Part shown: one piece after another, positions 35,356 through 47,844 of the stretch
How the letters are laid out: every line of letters begins with the position of its first letter
Position numbering within the stretch: the stretch's first letter is position 1
Source: Panopea generosa
Taxonomy: Eukaryota; Mollusca; Bivalvia; Adapedonta; Hiatellidae
Direction: 5' to 3'
Length of the DNA stretch: 64,000 nt
Assembly: GCA_029582155.1 (NCBI GenBank)
Contig: CM055898.1
Coordinates: 29,582,745-29,646,744 of the forward strand
Notes under the pieces: generated by a model
Told to the model about the DNA's origin: nothing
The model's input: only the letters and a program-made list of their open reading frames with translations
The model's database searches: none
Made by a program: the position numbers and the translations under genes

Positions 35356-36002
35356 AAACAAGGGTGCCTGAAATGTGTATTATCTAAGGTTGAGGTGTGT
35401 TTTGGTCCAAATTGGTGCATGGATAGATTCAGGATTTTTGGTTGGTGATGTCCAGGAATAAAAAGATATCAAAGAGGATGTAGTGTCTCCTGCCATTGAG
35501 CTGCTTTTAGTGTTTTAATATTGTATTGCAGAAATGTGGTTTGGCTACTTCAGGAGTAGCAGATTAACTTAATTTGTATTAAGTATGTTAAAGATTTGTA
35601 CTATGGTTAAGGGTGAAGGGTGACAAGTTTGGAGGTTATTTAATGGGAGGGTGATTTCACCTTCTCCTGGTGGACCTCATTAATTTTAGAAACAGAAGTA
35701 TAAAATTAATCATGTTTTCTGGCAACTTTTCAAACTTTAGAAAACATTAGTTAACCAAAATGCAACTTAAGCAACTGGGGAAATTTCAAATGTTCCTCAG
35801 CAGAGTAATGATCCTGTCACTTCCCAATTCCAAATTATTGATAATAAATAATGACAGTATGAATAAATCTATAAAACAGCTATGTAAATGTAACTTTTCA
35901 GTTAGCTATAATTTAGAACATAAAAAATGTTAGAGTGGGATGAGAAATACATAATAATTAAGCATCACTTTCCAGTCGTATCACCTCATTTTCTGTTTTT
36001 AA

Positions 36003-36180
36003 CAGTATTATAGTTATATTTATTTTACATTGATTGTGAAACAGAATCTTATGTTCCAATCCCGAGTCCGGTGCTTTGTTACTAGACAAAGCGCTCTGAC
36101 GACAGTATTTTATGAGCACTGCAACATGCAGCAGAATCTTCATTTAGGACCCCACCTGGTCACGTTGTATACTGACATCT
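36003..36180 (-). repeat. SINE family C fragment and family B fragment
   Basis: 36003-36060 matches the tail of family C in inverted form (tttattttacattgattgtg). 36070-36180 matches the middle of family B (gctctgac...cagtatt, then cacctggtcacgttgtatac). Both are on the minus strand. Confidence 0.55.
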
Positions 36181-36189
36181 AGAGATTAT

Positions 36190-36515
36190 GTAAGGGTCTT
36201 CCATGGCTGAGAGGTATAAGATGCTGTTTAAAATCCTCACGATACTGATTTCAGTCCGAATACTATCCGTGAAAAATTTTCGCTTTTTTTCTGGAAGGTC
36301 ACTTTCATTCTGGAGCCTTTTTCTGCAAATAAAACTTGCTGGCATTGTACCAGTATATTGTAATATGTAAAAGATGGCATCAAACCTCATCAGTGAAAAA
36401 TTTTGCTTTTTTTTTCTGGAAGGTCACTTTCATTCTGGAGCCTTTCTCTGCAAATTAAACTTGCTGGCATTGTATGGGTATATTGTAATATGTAAAAGAT
36501 GGTGTCAAACCTCAT
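36190..36515 (+). repeat. SINE family A with tandemly duplicated 3' body
   Basis: Head gggtcttccatggctgagag. The body then occurs twice with a ~124-bp period (36268-36391 and 36392-36515), each copy starting gtgaaaaatttt and ending aaaagatggcatcaaacctc or its variant. The end matches the family A tail aaaatggcgttaaacc. Confidence 0.75.
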
Positions 36516-37078
36516 TAACAAAACTTTAAATATAATGTACTTGTAAAGTGTTTTCAGAAGAATTGTGTCTGAAATGTTAATAAGCATCCCACAAATTTTT
36601 CATTTTGGTGGAAAAATACTTCAAAACCCATTATATCACCAACAAAAAAGGGCAATTTCATCTAATTTGGCAGTACAATCAATTACTGCAGGCAACTGGT
36701 ATCTGAAGTGCTTATAAAGTTGGACATTACAGATTGTCATTCAGTGTTATTGGTCTGCCACATCATGGTCATTAGCAGGCATCACAGATTACCATTATTC
36801 CCTCACAGTTTGCTGCTGTTTACTGGATATCAGTGCTACCAGTGTGGTCCAGAAAGGACGGTGTTTTTTTTTTCTTTTGTCCTTAAATGCCATTCTGAAA
36901 GAGTAAAATGGCAAAAGTGACGAGGACAGTTCAAATATCAGTCATTTGCATGTACAACAGGAACTCACTTATTTACAGAGCGATGTATAATATAGTTAAG
37001 CAGTAGTTAGGGAAGCAGTAGTTGTATGTGGGAATTTTTTTTTTACCTCTTTGTTTTGTTTGTTTGAATATGTAACAT

Positions 37079-37320
37079 CCTTTTTATGCCATTGAGAGCT
37101 AACAAACAATCAATTTACCTAAACACTATTTCCTAGGATCCTGAAAGGTTAACTAGTACTTTAATGGACCAAACTCCACAAGTTGATTATAACTTTTCCA
37201 CTTTAATCAGCAGTGAGAGATGAAATACATTGATATGCCATGTTGTATATCAGTCATCATAGAGACTATGGCCAGGCTGGGATTCAAACTCACAACCCAG
37301 AGATTGATAGTGACCGACCC
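37079..37320 (-). repeat. SINE family D copy
   Basis: Minus strand: after a short degraded head, gtgagtttgaatcccagcct, then ctatgatgactgatatac, catctctcactgctgattaa and ggatcctaggaaatag. It matches 40976-41260 inverted. Confidence 0.75.
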
Positions 37321-37474
37321 GCTACTGGCTGAAAACCTTGATGTTCAACTTAATTGAGTTCTGTTCAATCTAAATCAATGTTGCAATGAAAGCTAGATTT
37401 CGATGCATTGGTTGAATTATGGATAACCAGGTGCCCTGGTTCGATTTCCAGATAGGTCTTAAAGGTTTTAAGAT

Positions 37475-40206
37475 ATGCTAAAACCAATGCTAAAACCATG
37501 CCACTTGGCACATTGCACTGAGAGTATAGTGCTCTGACACTAGGGTACCATGTCATACACACATGGTTATATCCGGTTACATTATAGTGATATCATGTCA
37601 CTTGGCACATAGCACTGACAGTATAGTGCTCTGAAACTGGATTACCATGTCATACACACATGGTTACACCCAGTTACATTATAGTGATATCATGTCACTT
37701 GGCACACATCACTGAGAGTATAGTGCTCTGACACTGGATTACCATGTCATACACACATTGTTACACTCAGTTACATTATAGTGATATCATGTCACTTGGC
37801 ACACATTACTGAGAGTATAGTGCTCTGACACTGGAGTACAATGTCATACACACATGGTTATATCTGGTTACATTATAGTGATATCATGTCACTTGGCACA
37901 TAGCACTGACAGTATAGTGCTCTGACACTGGAGTACCATGTCATACAGACATGGTTACACCCAATTACAATAAAGTGATATCATGTCACTTGGCACACAG
38001 CACTGAGAGTATAGTGCTCTGACACTGGATTACCATGTCATACACACATGGTTATATCCGGTTACATTATAGTGATGGCACATAGCACTGACAGTATAGT
38101 GCTCTGACACTGGAGTACCATGTCATACAGACATGGTTACACCCAATTACAATAAAGTGATATCATGTCACTTGGCACACATCACTGAGAGTATAGTGCT
38201 CTGACACTGGATTACCATGTCATACACACATGGTTACACCCAGTTACATTATAGTGATATCATGTCACTTGGCACACAACACTGAGAATATAGTGCTCTG
38301 GCACTGGAGTACCATGTCAAACACACATTATAGTGATATCATGTCACTAGGCACACATCACTGAGAATATAGTGCTCTGACACTAGAGAACCATGTCATA
38401 CACACATGGTTACACCCAGTTACATTATAGTGATATCATGTCACTAGGCACACAACACTGAGAATATAGTGCTCTGGCACTGGAGTACCATGTCATACAC
38501 ACATTATAGTGATATCATGTCACTAGGCACACATCACTGAGAATATAGTGCTCTGACACTAGAGACACATGGTTACACCCAGTTACATTATAGTGATATC
38601 ATGTCACTTGGCACACATCACTGAGAATATAGTGCTCTGGCACTGGAGTACCATGTCATACACACATTATAGTGATATCATGTCACTTGGCACACATCAC
38701 TGAGAATATAGTGCTCTGACACTAGAGAACCATGTCATACACACATGGTTACACCCAGTTACATTATAGTGATATCATGTCACTTGGCACACAACACTGA
38801 GAATATAGTGCTCTGGCACTGGAGTACCATGTCATACACACATTATAGTGATATCATGTCACTTGGCACACATCACTGAGAATATAGTGCTCTGACAATA
38901 GAGAACCATGTCATACACACATGGTTACACCCAGTTACATTAAAGTGATATCATGTCACTTGGCACACAACACTGAGAATATAGTGCTCTGGCACTGGAG
39001 TACCATGTCATACACACATTATAGTGATATCATGTCACTTGGCACACACCACTGAGAATATAGTGCTCTGGCACTGGAGTACCATGTCATACACACATTA
39101 TAGTGATATCATGTCACTTGGCACACATCACTGAGAATATAGTGCTCTGACACTAGAGAACCATATCATACACACATGGTTACACCCAGTTACATTATAG
39201 TGATATCATGTCACTTGGCACACAACACTGAGAATATAGTGCTCTGGCACTGGATTACCATGTCATACACACATGGTGACACCCAGTTACATTATAGTGA
39301 TATCATGTCACTTGGCACACAACACTGAGAATATAGTGCTCTGGCACTGGAGTACCATGTCATACACACATTATAGTGATATCATGTCACTTGGCACACA
39401 TCACTGAGAATATAGTGCTCTGACACTAGAGAACCATGTCATACACACATGGTTACACCCAGTTACATTATAGTGATATCATGTCACTAGGCACACATCA
39501 CTGAGAATATAGTGCTCTGACACCGGATTACCATGTCATACACACATGGTTACACCCAGTTACATTATAGTGATAACATGTCACTTGGCACACATCACTG
39601 AGAGTATAGTGCTCTGACACTGGATTACCATGTCATACACACATGGTTACACCCAGTTACATTATAGTGACATCATGTCACTAGGCACACATCACTGAGA
39701 ATATAGTGCTCTGGCACTGGATTACCATGTCATACACACATTATAGTGATATCATGTCACTAGGCACACATCACTGAGAATATAGTGCTCTGACACTGGA
39801 TTACCATGTCATACACACATGGTTACACCCAGTTACATTATAGTGATATCATGTCACTTGGCACACATCACTGAGAGTATAGTGCTCTGACACTGGATTA
39901 CCATGTCATACACACATGGTTACACCCAGTTACATTATAGTGATATCATGTCACTAGGCACACAACACTGAGAATATAGTGCTCTGGCACTGGATTACCA
40001 TGTCATACACACATTATAGTGATATCATGTCACTAGGCACACATCACTGAGAATATAGTGCTCTGACACTAGAGAACCATGTCATACACACATGGTTACA
40101 CCCAGTTACATTATAGTGATATCATGTCACTTGGCACACATCACTGAGAGTATAGTGCTCTGGCATTGGAGTACCATGTCATACACACATTATAGTGATA
40201 TAAGAC
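37475..40206 (-). repeat. Satellite derived from SINE family B, 97- and 79-bp units
   Basis: About 30 tandem units. The long unit is 97 bp: agtgatatcatgtcacttgg, cacacatcactgagagtata, gtgctctgacactggattac, catgtcatacacacatggtt, acacccagttacattat. The short unit lacks 18 bp between two acat repeats. Much of the array alternates long and short, giving a ~176-bp higher-order unit. The unit aligns with the inside of family B (gacagtattctaagcgctgt, cacactggagtatcatgc, cagacacatggtatgat, cccagtcacattatactgac). After the array, 40207-40300 continues with the family B head (gaagcttctagtaccat, ggaattgagcctg), so the array grew inside one SINE. Confidence 0.9.
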
Positions 40207-40346
40207 TTTGACTTGTTATGAATGCTAAATGCCAGACGATGAAGCTTCTAGTACCATAATTTGATACAGTCAGGAATTGAGCCTGTATCCATCACCCACA
40301 TATATACAAGGCAAATAATCTATCACTATAGACCTCTACTGCAGTT

Positions 40347-40605
40347 TGGCCGACCCAGTAAACTTAGACGGTAGAGCGTCTATCTGTCCAGTCATGAGTT
40401 GAAATCCCTGTCCGACAACAGTCTCTGTGATGATTGATATTCGACATTGCTTTTCTTTGCTATTCATCTCTCACCGCTGATTTAAGTGGGAAAGTTATCA
40501 GATACCTGCCGAGATGGATGTACTGTTAAATCTCCAGGATCCCAGGAAAGAGTGGCCATTTGTGTTCCCCTCAGTGGTATAAAAATGATGCTAAATATTC
40601 GAACT
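40347..40605 (+). mobile_element. SINE family D copy
   Basis: Head aaacttagacggtagagcgt, B-box-like gagttgaaatccctgtcc, then ctctgtgatgattgatattc, ctctcaccgctgatttaagt, ggatcccaggaaagag and gatgctaaatattcgaa. Confidence 0.82.
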
Positions 40606-40975
40606 ACTACAGGTTATAAAACTCATAAAGGCTACAATGTATTGGAAACATAAAAAGATCAACCAATTTCTGGTTATGAGCGCTTAGTTGTCTGGGGAGT
40701 TGATATTGCAATAGTCAGAAAATTATTTAAATGGAAAATCAACAACAACATATTTCGAGTAGCTTCACAAATGTTAGAAGTTGCTTGTAAAAAGTTTGGA
40801 TGGTATATTTTGTGAATGCATGGTATGCGGACTTGACATTTTCATTGAGGCATAAACAGTATCACCAGACCAGATGACAAGACTTTACATACAAGGTCAC
40901 AGTGAGGTCAAAGGTCAGAGGAGTGATTACAGAAACAGTTTCTATGTAAATATGATATTTTGATTATAATTTCAG

Positions 40976-41262
40976 CTGGGCACGATTAGCTCGGTCAGTT
41001 ACGCGTCTGACTATCCAGGAGTTTGAATCCCTGCCCGGCAACAATCTCAGTGATGATTGATATATGACATTGTGCCTCATTATCATTAATTTCTCACCAC
41101 TGATTCAAGTGGGAAAGTGTTCAGTTACTTGCGGAGATGGGGTGTGCTCGAGTACTGTTTAACTTTTCAGGATCCCTGAGGAGGCAGTGGTTAGATTAAC
41201 TGATCGTCTGTTAGCCCTCGATGGCATAAAAATTATGCTAAATATTCAAGCAATCAATCATT
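40976..41262 (+). mobile_element. SINE family D, full copy
   Basis: Head gattagctcggtcagttacg, B-box ggagtttgaatccctgcc, body ctcagtgatgattgatatat, tttctcaccactgattcaag, ggatccctgaggaggcagtg, and a tail attatgctaaatattcaagc. Best preserved copy of the family. Confidence 0.85.
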
Positions 41263-41879
41263 TATAGATCCCATCATGCTCCTTTTTCTAATATAAATAA
41301 AATAAATACTATTATTAATATTATGAAATATGACATTATAAAAACAAACTAATGTGAGAAACAGACTGCAGATTGTATTGCATGATTTCAAGTACTACAG
41401 TTTTAACACATAACATTATAAGTTACTTGTAATCGCTGTTTACTGTGAGCGTAACAGTTGTGGGAAGGTAGCAAGTCAAGTTCCCCGATCAATTAGTCCA
41501 TCAATATATTATTAGACTACTGATATAGATCAGGTTAATCATTTATTTGTAAGTTGTGCAGCCTGGCAACTTAATCTAACCAAAGATGTCAGAGGAATTC
41601 TCAGGACATGTTTTTTTAATGCTGAAATTAGGGTAGTAACTGAGTAAAAACTAATCAAACTGTAGCAAATCATTGGCAAATAAAACTGCATGTATGTTGA
41701 CGGGTGTCGCATATTGATGGAGGTCAAGGAGTCAAGTTTAACCTACACTTAGAATCATCTATTATCTATGTGTAGACATTGATTCTTCACACAGAAAAAT
41801 ACATACATTAATTTTGATACACGGTGTAGGATGCAATCAATAGATTTTCCATGTAGATACAGTGATGTGCGCTTCCATA

Positions 41880-42165
41880 TAGGTATAGCCAATATAGGTT
41901 AAGCCAATGTAGGTAAAGCAAATATAGGTAAAGCCAATGTAGGTATAGCCAATATTGGTAAAGTCAATATAGGTATAGCTAATATAGGTATAGCCAATAT
42001 AGGTAAAGCCAATATAGGCATAGCCAGTATAGGTATAGCCAATATAGGTATAGCCAATACAGGTAAAGCCAATACAGATAATTCATAAAGTCAATATAGG
42101 TATAGCCAATATAGGCATAGCCAATATAGGTATAGCCAATATAGGTATAGTCATTATTGGTCAGA
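41880..42165. repeat. 15-bp minisatellite
   Basis: About 18 copies of ataggtatagccaat with small changes (tatagg/aaagcc). Confidence 0.92.
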
Positions 42166-42629
42166 TACAGTCATTTGTGCTGTAGTTTGTTTGATACCAT
42201 GTATAACTCCAGGCTGGGCATGACATTAACTGGAACTGGAAAGTAAAAGATAAAGCTAGTCTGACATGACAAGTTAATTATTAGAAAATTTAATCAAAAA
42301 CAAGATAATATACTTCATTCATCCATAAAATAAATTTATTATTGAAAAACATTACAAACAAAATATTTTGGTGAAAAGTTTGATAATGTTTATGTTTATT
42401 ATGTCTCTCATGTTTGAAGAAATGAATTGACTATAGGGTCAAATTTGGCCATCGCAGCCCCAGGGGTTTATCAGTTGTTTTTTTTCTTCAAAATTTCAAA
42501 AATCTTCTCCAAAAGTGCAAGGCCTGGAACTTTGATACTTTGCATGTAGTATCATCTAATGAGTTTCTGTCAAGTTTGTTCAAGCCATGACCCTAGTGTC
42601 CATTTTATAGATGGCAAAGAAAGGGTAAC

Positions 42630-42862
42630 AGGGTCTTCCATGGCCTAGTGCTGTCAAGAATACTTACCTCTCACTGCTAAGGTTGTAGGTTTGAGTCCCG
42701 CTCTTTCCAAAAACTTTATGTGAGATAGTGCCTGTTACTTATGAAACGACAGTGGTTCTACTCAGATTTATTTTGAAATCTTCCTCCATCAATAAAACTG
42801 GATATGCCATATATAACCCGAAATGCATTGAAAATGGCGTGAAACCAAATTTAAGAAAAATA
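42630..42862 (+). mobile_element. SINE family A copy
   Basis: Head gggtcttccatggcctagtg, B-box ggttgtaggtttgagtcc, ccaaaaactttatgtgag, gatatgccatatataaccc and tail aaatggcgtgaaacc. Confidence 0.85.
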
Positions 42863-43639
42863 AAAAAAGAAAAATAACCTTGTTGAATTCGGAGCTTTAT
42901 CTGCATTATTCAATGTACAAAATTGTGATATTTTTGTATGATTGTGTAGAGCGTGAAACATTTGATACCTTATGTATTAATAGTTTTAAAGAAGTACTAC
43001 GAGCAGTCGGTCATGGATGGTTTCACAAAGTAAAATAGTAAAAAATGTTTGGTTGTTCAAGCGAATTAATATCTGTGAAGGTTTACAGATAAATAACAAT
43101 GTTAGTGGCCAGCAGATACACTTATGGTTGGTCACATTTAAAGATGAATGATCGTCCTTCTCTAGTCTTGCTGCGTTCAGGTCAAGACTGCCAAGATCAA
43201 TCTGTGATTCTTTTCCTAATATTTACAATTTAGATTGACAATTTAACTAACTAAAGGTTCTTATTACAGATAACCTTGAAGCCAATCTGGTATGATATGA
43301 CTTAGGATTTATGGCTATATTGATTTGTACCATATGTATATTTGCCAAGGCATCACCTGTCTGTATGTGGTTTGTGTTATATATCCCTCACATCACTAAC
43401 AAACCATTTATAAACAAAATAGTCTGACATGATAACTTGCAGGTTGATCTTGGTCTGCATTGGTTGTTACTCAGTTTTTTAGATGATAATAGAACTAAAT
43501 AATGCAAGATTAGAGAATTATATATTAGAAATGAACAGAGTGACATGGCTTTATCTGGAGTGTCTAATATATGTGTCAAATGCATCAGTCTTAATCATGA
43601 CTAGATTACTTTCATTCATGAGTCTAGTTCACATTGTCT

Positions 43640-44765
43640 TAAAATGTGCCAAATGAATGTCTTATTCATTTATCTAATTTATGTGGCTTTATCCATTTAC
43701 CTAGTCTATATGTCTTTTTTCATTTGTCTAATATATGTGTCTTTATTCATTTATCTTATCCATGTGTCTTATTCATTTATCTAATATATGTCTTTATTCA
43801 TTTATCTAGTCTATGTGTCTTTATTCATTTATCTAATTTATGTGTCTTTATTCATTTGTCTAATATATGTGTCTTTATTCCTTTATCTAATGTATGTGTC
43901 TAATTCATTTATCTAATATATGTGTCTTTATTCATTTATCTAATTTATGTGTCTTTATTCATTTATCTAATTCATGTGTCTTATTCACATATCTAATATA
44001 TATGTCTTTATTCATTTATTTAATCTGTGTGTCTTTATTCATTTATCTAATCTGTGTGTCTTTATTCTTTTATTTAATCTATATGTCTTTATTCATTTAT
44101 CTAATTCATGTGTCTTATTCACATATCTAATATATATGTCTTTATTCATTTATCTAATCTGTGTGTCTTTATTCATTTATCTAATCTGTGTGTCTTTATT
44201 CATTTATCTAATCTGTGTGTCTTTATTCTTTTATTTAATCTATGTGTCTTTATTCATTTATCTAATTTATGTGTCTTTATTAATTTATCTAATTCATGTG
44301 TCTTTATTCATTTACCTAATCTGTGTGTCTTTATTAATTTATCTAATCTATGTGTCTTTATTCATTTATCTTATCCATGTGTCTTATTCATTTATCTAAT
44401 AAATGTCTTTATTCATATATCTAGTCTATGTGTATTTATTCATTTATCTATTTTATGCATCTTTATTCATCTATCTAATCTGTGTGTCTTTATTCATTTA
44501 TCTCATCTATGTGTCTTTATCCATTTATCTAATCTGTGTGTCTTTATTCATTTATCTAATCTGTGTGTCTTATTCATTTATCTAATCTGTGTGTCTTTAT
44601 TTATTTATCTAAACTATGTCTCTTATTCATTTATCTAATCTATGTGTCTTATTTATTTATTTAACCAATGTGTCTTATTCATTTACCAAATATATGTGTC
44701 TTTATCCATTTATCTTATCTATGTGTCTTTATTCATTTATCTTATTTATGTGTCTATTCATGTAT
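43640..44765. repeat. 27-bp minisatellite, about 40 copies
   Basis: Unit ctttattcatttatctaatc tgtgtgt with variants. Because 27 is a multiple of three and the unit lacks stops in some frames, it gives open frames up to 176 codons of a 9-residue repeat (VFIHLSNLC). These are repeat artefacts. Confidence 0.93.
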
Positions 44766-45120
44766 CTATTTATGTATCAGATTTATGGCCCTTTGATTCT
44801 GTCCATTAGACAATCCTTGTGGTTGCCTGTTGTATATTTTTTGCACTATTTCGTAACCACCTCATGTTGGAATTTTATGGAACTTAATAGGATGCATCAA
44901 TACCAAGTAAAGATGGATGCATACAAATTATTGTCTTTGTGTTTCAATTTTATAATTTTTCACAGAGTTATGGCCCTTTGATTCTGTCCATTATTAATTT
45001 TTGTCGACACTTTTTTCTGAAATTTTTATTTGGATATTTATGAAACCACAACCAAGTGGAGATGTTCATATTTTCTTTTTGTTATTTGTTATTTGATTAT
45101 ATCCATTACCAAATATTTGT
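44766..45120. repeat. Two diverged copies of the ~156-bp dispersed tandem repeat
   Basis: Contains ttatggccctttgattctgt twice, with ttggaattttatggaactt and aggatgcatcaataccaagt between, matching the 56490-57650 array. Confidence 0.75.
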
Positions 45121-45239
45121 TTAAATCTCCAAGAGTATGGAAGGGAATCCAGTGAGACTTTGAACATGGACAGAGAGCAATGTATGGAAGCATCGAAATT
45201 CTATTCCAAAATTGATTTCCCTTTTACACTCCCTTTTTC

Positions 45240-45320
45240 TTTAAAAACAATGCAGCTACTACTTAATGAAGCATTGTTTGGGAAGCAACCATCGGTTCCA
45301 CTGATATCTTGTTTGTCAAT
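45240..45320 (-). repeat. Short dispersed repeat upstream of PLD exon 3
   Basis: A stretch ttgggaagcaaccatcggtt plus ccactgatatcttg matches 57755-57800 (ttggggagcatccatcggtt, ccaccaatattttcttg). Two copies in the same orientation define a repeat of unknown type. Confidence 0.45.
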
Positions 45321-45352
45321 GTTTGCATTCCGTGTATTTTTGTGTATTTCAG

Positions 45353-45481
45353 GTACAATATAGAGGTTACCCATGGTGAATACAAGTGGACAGTCCGACG
45401 TAGATACAAACACTTTGATAGTCTGCATAAAGCACTGAGGCTGTTTAGAGCTAGATACACCCTCCCTATGCCATCCAAACA
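45353..45481 (+). CDS. PLD1: Phospholipase D (PLD1/2-like), coding exon 3, core of PX domain
   Basis: Encodes residues 131-173 plus two bases. The acceptor tttttgtgtatttcag is followed by G, completing Leu. The frame reads YNIEVTHGEYKWTVRRRYKH and continues FDSLHKALRLFRARYTLPMPSK. This is the most diagnostic exon: human PLD1 has [21 protein letters not shown] in the same place. The W-x-V-R-R-R-Y segment is the PX basic motif that binds phosphoinositide phosphates, and LPMP corresponds to the IPIP of PLD1 (the usual PXXP loop of PX domains is reduced in PLDs). The donor gtgagttg at 45482 is good. Confidence 0.95.
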
Positions 45482-45644
45482 GTGAGTTGATCTTCTCAAA
45501 TTCTACCTTATGCATTGTTATACAGTAAGAGGTATACTGGGAAACTTTGCTTCATCTTATTTTAGGTAGTTAAATATGTACATGTACTATAAGTTAGGCA
45601 ATGATTTTTTAAAGAGAGTGGATTTTATAGGTACGTTAAGATAA

Positions 45645-45957
45645 TTTTTGTTGTATGGTGTTTAGCGTCGCTTTCAACAATTTTTCAGTCATATCGCGAT
45701 GGTGTCTACTTGAGACAGTATTCTGAGCGCTGTCACACTGGAGTATCATGCCGCAGACACATGGTATGATACTTCACTTTATCACATTATACTGACACCA
45801 GGCTGACCAGATCTAGAACTCTCCTCTTAATGCTGAGCCTCAAGCGAGGAAGCTTCTAGTACCATTTTTATAGTCTTGGGTACGACCTGGTCAGGGATTG
45901 AACCCACGACCTTCCACATGCGAGGCGGACGCTCTACCACTATACCATATTGCGGTC
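45645..45957 (-). mobile_element. SINE family B copy
   Basis: Full-length match to 18976-19282 (ttgtatggtgtttagcgtcg at the plus-strand left, tRNA-like ctctaccactataccata at the right). A target duplication is not clear (taagata on both sides at best). Confidence 0.88.
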
Positions 45958-46079
45958 TTGGCTAAGATAGGCGCAGTATACTGGTATCGAATAAACCTGG
46001 CTATAAACTGAATAACAGCAGTTCCACATAATGTATATAAGTATATTTTTCTAATGAGAAAATTTGTGTCAAGTTTAGC

Positions 46080-46690
46080 ATTTCCAAATGCTAAAACTTG
46101 TATTATCTCTACCTTTTCCATATGAAAAAGTGTGTTAGCATTAACTTTTCCTTATGAAAAGTTGTTGTTCATATGTAACATTTCCAAATAAAAAATGGTG
46201 TGTTACATGTAGCTCTAACTTTTCTTAGAAAATAATTGTGTATTCCATAACATTTCCAAATGAAAATCAGGGTGTTATAAGTTCTAACTATTCCTATATG
46301 AAAAATGGTGTGTTAGCTTTATAATTTTTCCTATAAAAAATGATGTGTAGGTTAGCTCTCTTACTTTTCCTATGAAAAATAGTGTGTAAGTTTTATAATT
46401 TTTCCTATAAAAAATGATGTGTAGGTTAGCTCTCTTACTTTTCCTATGAAAAATGGTGTGTAAGCTTTATAATTTTTCCTATAAAAAATGATGTGTAGGT
46501 TAGCTCTCTTACTTTTCCTATGAAAAATGGTGTGTAAGCTTTATAATTTTTCCTATAAAAAATGATGTGTAGGTTAGCTCTCTTACTTTTCCTATGAAAA
46601 AAAATGGCAAGTTAGCTCTTTCTTATTTCTCCTATGAAGGAATGGTGTATTAGCTCTATAATTTTTTCATACGAAAAATAGTAGATTAGC
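46080..46690. repeat. 74-bp higher-order minisatellite made of two 37-bp halves
   Basis: Halves: aatttttcctataaaaaatg atgtgtaggttagctct and cttacttttcctatgaaaaa tggtgtgtaagctttat. The central copies are nearly identical and the edge copies degenerate, as expected for array growth from the middle. Confidence 0.9.
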
Positions 46691-47235
46691 TCTAAAAAAA
46701 ATGTTTTTTAATAGTGATGTCTTAGCTGTAAAAAATGTTTTTGTTATAATGAAGATTCAGGATTCATTTGCTCTTGTTGAATCATGTGATTAAATTTTGC
46801 ATCAAGGAAATAGCCATAAATAGTTCCCATTATGTATAACTGAAGTGACAGTTCCAGAATGTTCGCATTTACCATCTTAGTTATTGGTTCGGTCTAAATT
46901 AAATGCAGCTTATTTTGAACAGGCACTCTGGAAAAATAAAGAATACTTTCTCTCATTGTCTACCTTGTTACTTTATATCTATTTAACCAATGTTCCATAC
47001 TAATACAGCTTTGTAAACGGTTGTATACATACAGGATCACTTGTATCTCGATATTGATAATAGAAATTATGAGTCATGCGATTTATTATTCCCAAGTTCC
47101 TACTTATTATTGTTCGGAATTGCATATATCCACAAATACTTTATAAATAATTATGTGATGGTAAAAAAATATTTGAAGTTGACTCACTCGGATGCTAGAG
47201 GGTGTGATATTATTTATGTTGTAAATGCTTCCAAG

Positions 47236-47405
47236 AAAGCTGTCAAAGAATTTGTCACGAAGGTCTCACTACACAGTTGAATTTTGTTCTTTGTTCTATA
47301 TAAAATAAGGTCTAGGATTCCAGAAAGCTGACAAAGAATTTGTCACACAGGTCTCACTACACAGTTGAATTTTGTTCTTTGTTCTTTCTAAAATAAGGTC
47401 TTTCA
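47236..47405. repeat. 88-bp direct duplication
   Basis: aaagctgtcaaagaatttgt through ctttgttct...aaaataaggtct occurs twice, at 47236 and 47324. Confidence 0.88.
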
Positions 47406-47844
47406 ATGGTAAAAGGGTAAAAAATGAATTCCACATAGAATATTTTTTAAAGTACTATTTTTCATAGCAGGAATGTCACCTGTGTACCCACATAAAAATG
47501 CATAACAACTGGTAGGTTGACCACGCTTTTTTTTTAAAAAGGATGCAGTGATACCACGAGATTTTTTGAAAAAGAAGTCCTCAAATGCTCATAAATACAT
47601 GCAAAAAAAGTTATGTTGAAATCCTATAAAAGTCACTATTTAACACCAGTGATGTCTTATTGCAGTATATGCTATACCAACTTTTGCTCTACTCATCGCA
47701 GCAAGAAATCACAACTATAATGAATCATTTTGAAAATATTTCATAACCAAGGTACATAGGCCTTTTTTTTTTTAAGCGTAAGAATCATGTTTCCATGAGA
47801 AAAAAGGGCGTAACTGTGTAGTGAGACATTGTATAAGTTTGAGG

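Larger units (their letters stand above)
32568..45352 (+). other. PLD1: PLD intron 2
   Basis: 12.8-kb intron holding a SINE next to the donor, a Harbinger-like MITE, a GAGT array, the SINE-derived satellite, paired family D SINEs, a 15-bp and a 27-bp minisatellite. Nothing recognisable is seen in 33280-33880, 34070-34630, 34750-35170, 35360-36000, 36520-37070, 41270-41880 or 42870-43640. Confidence 0.85.

Noticed and set aside
45201-45515. 104-codon minus-strand frame over PLD exon 3
   Set aside because: Shadow of the real plus-strand PX exon, extended into intron 2.
47041-47280. 79-codon plus-strand frame in intron 3
   Set aside because: Ends inside the 88-bp duplicated segment and shows no recognisable domain or splice signals.
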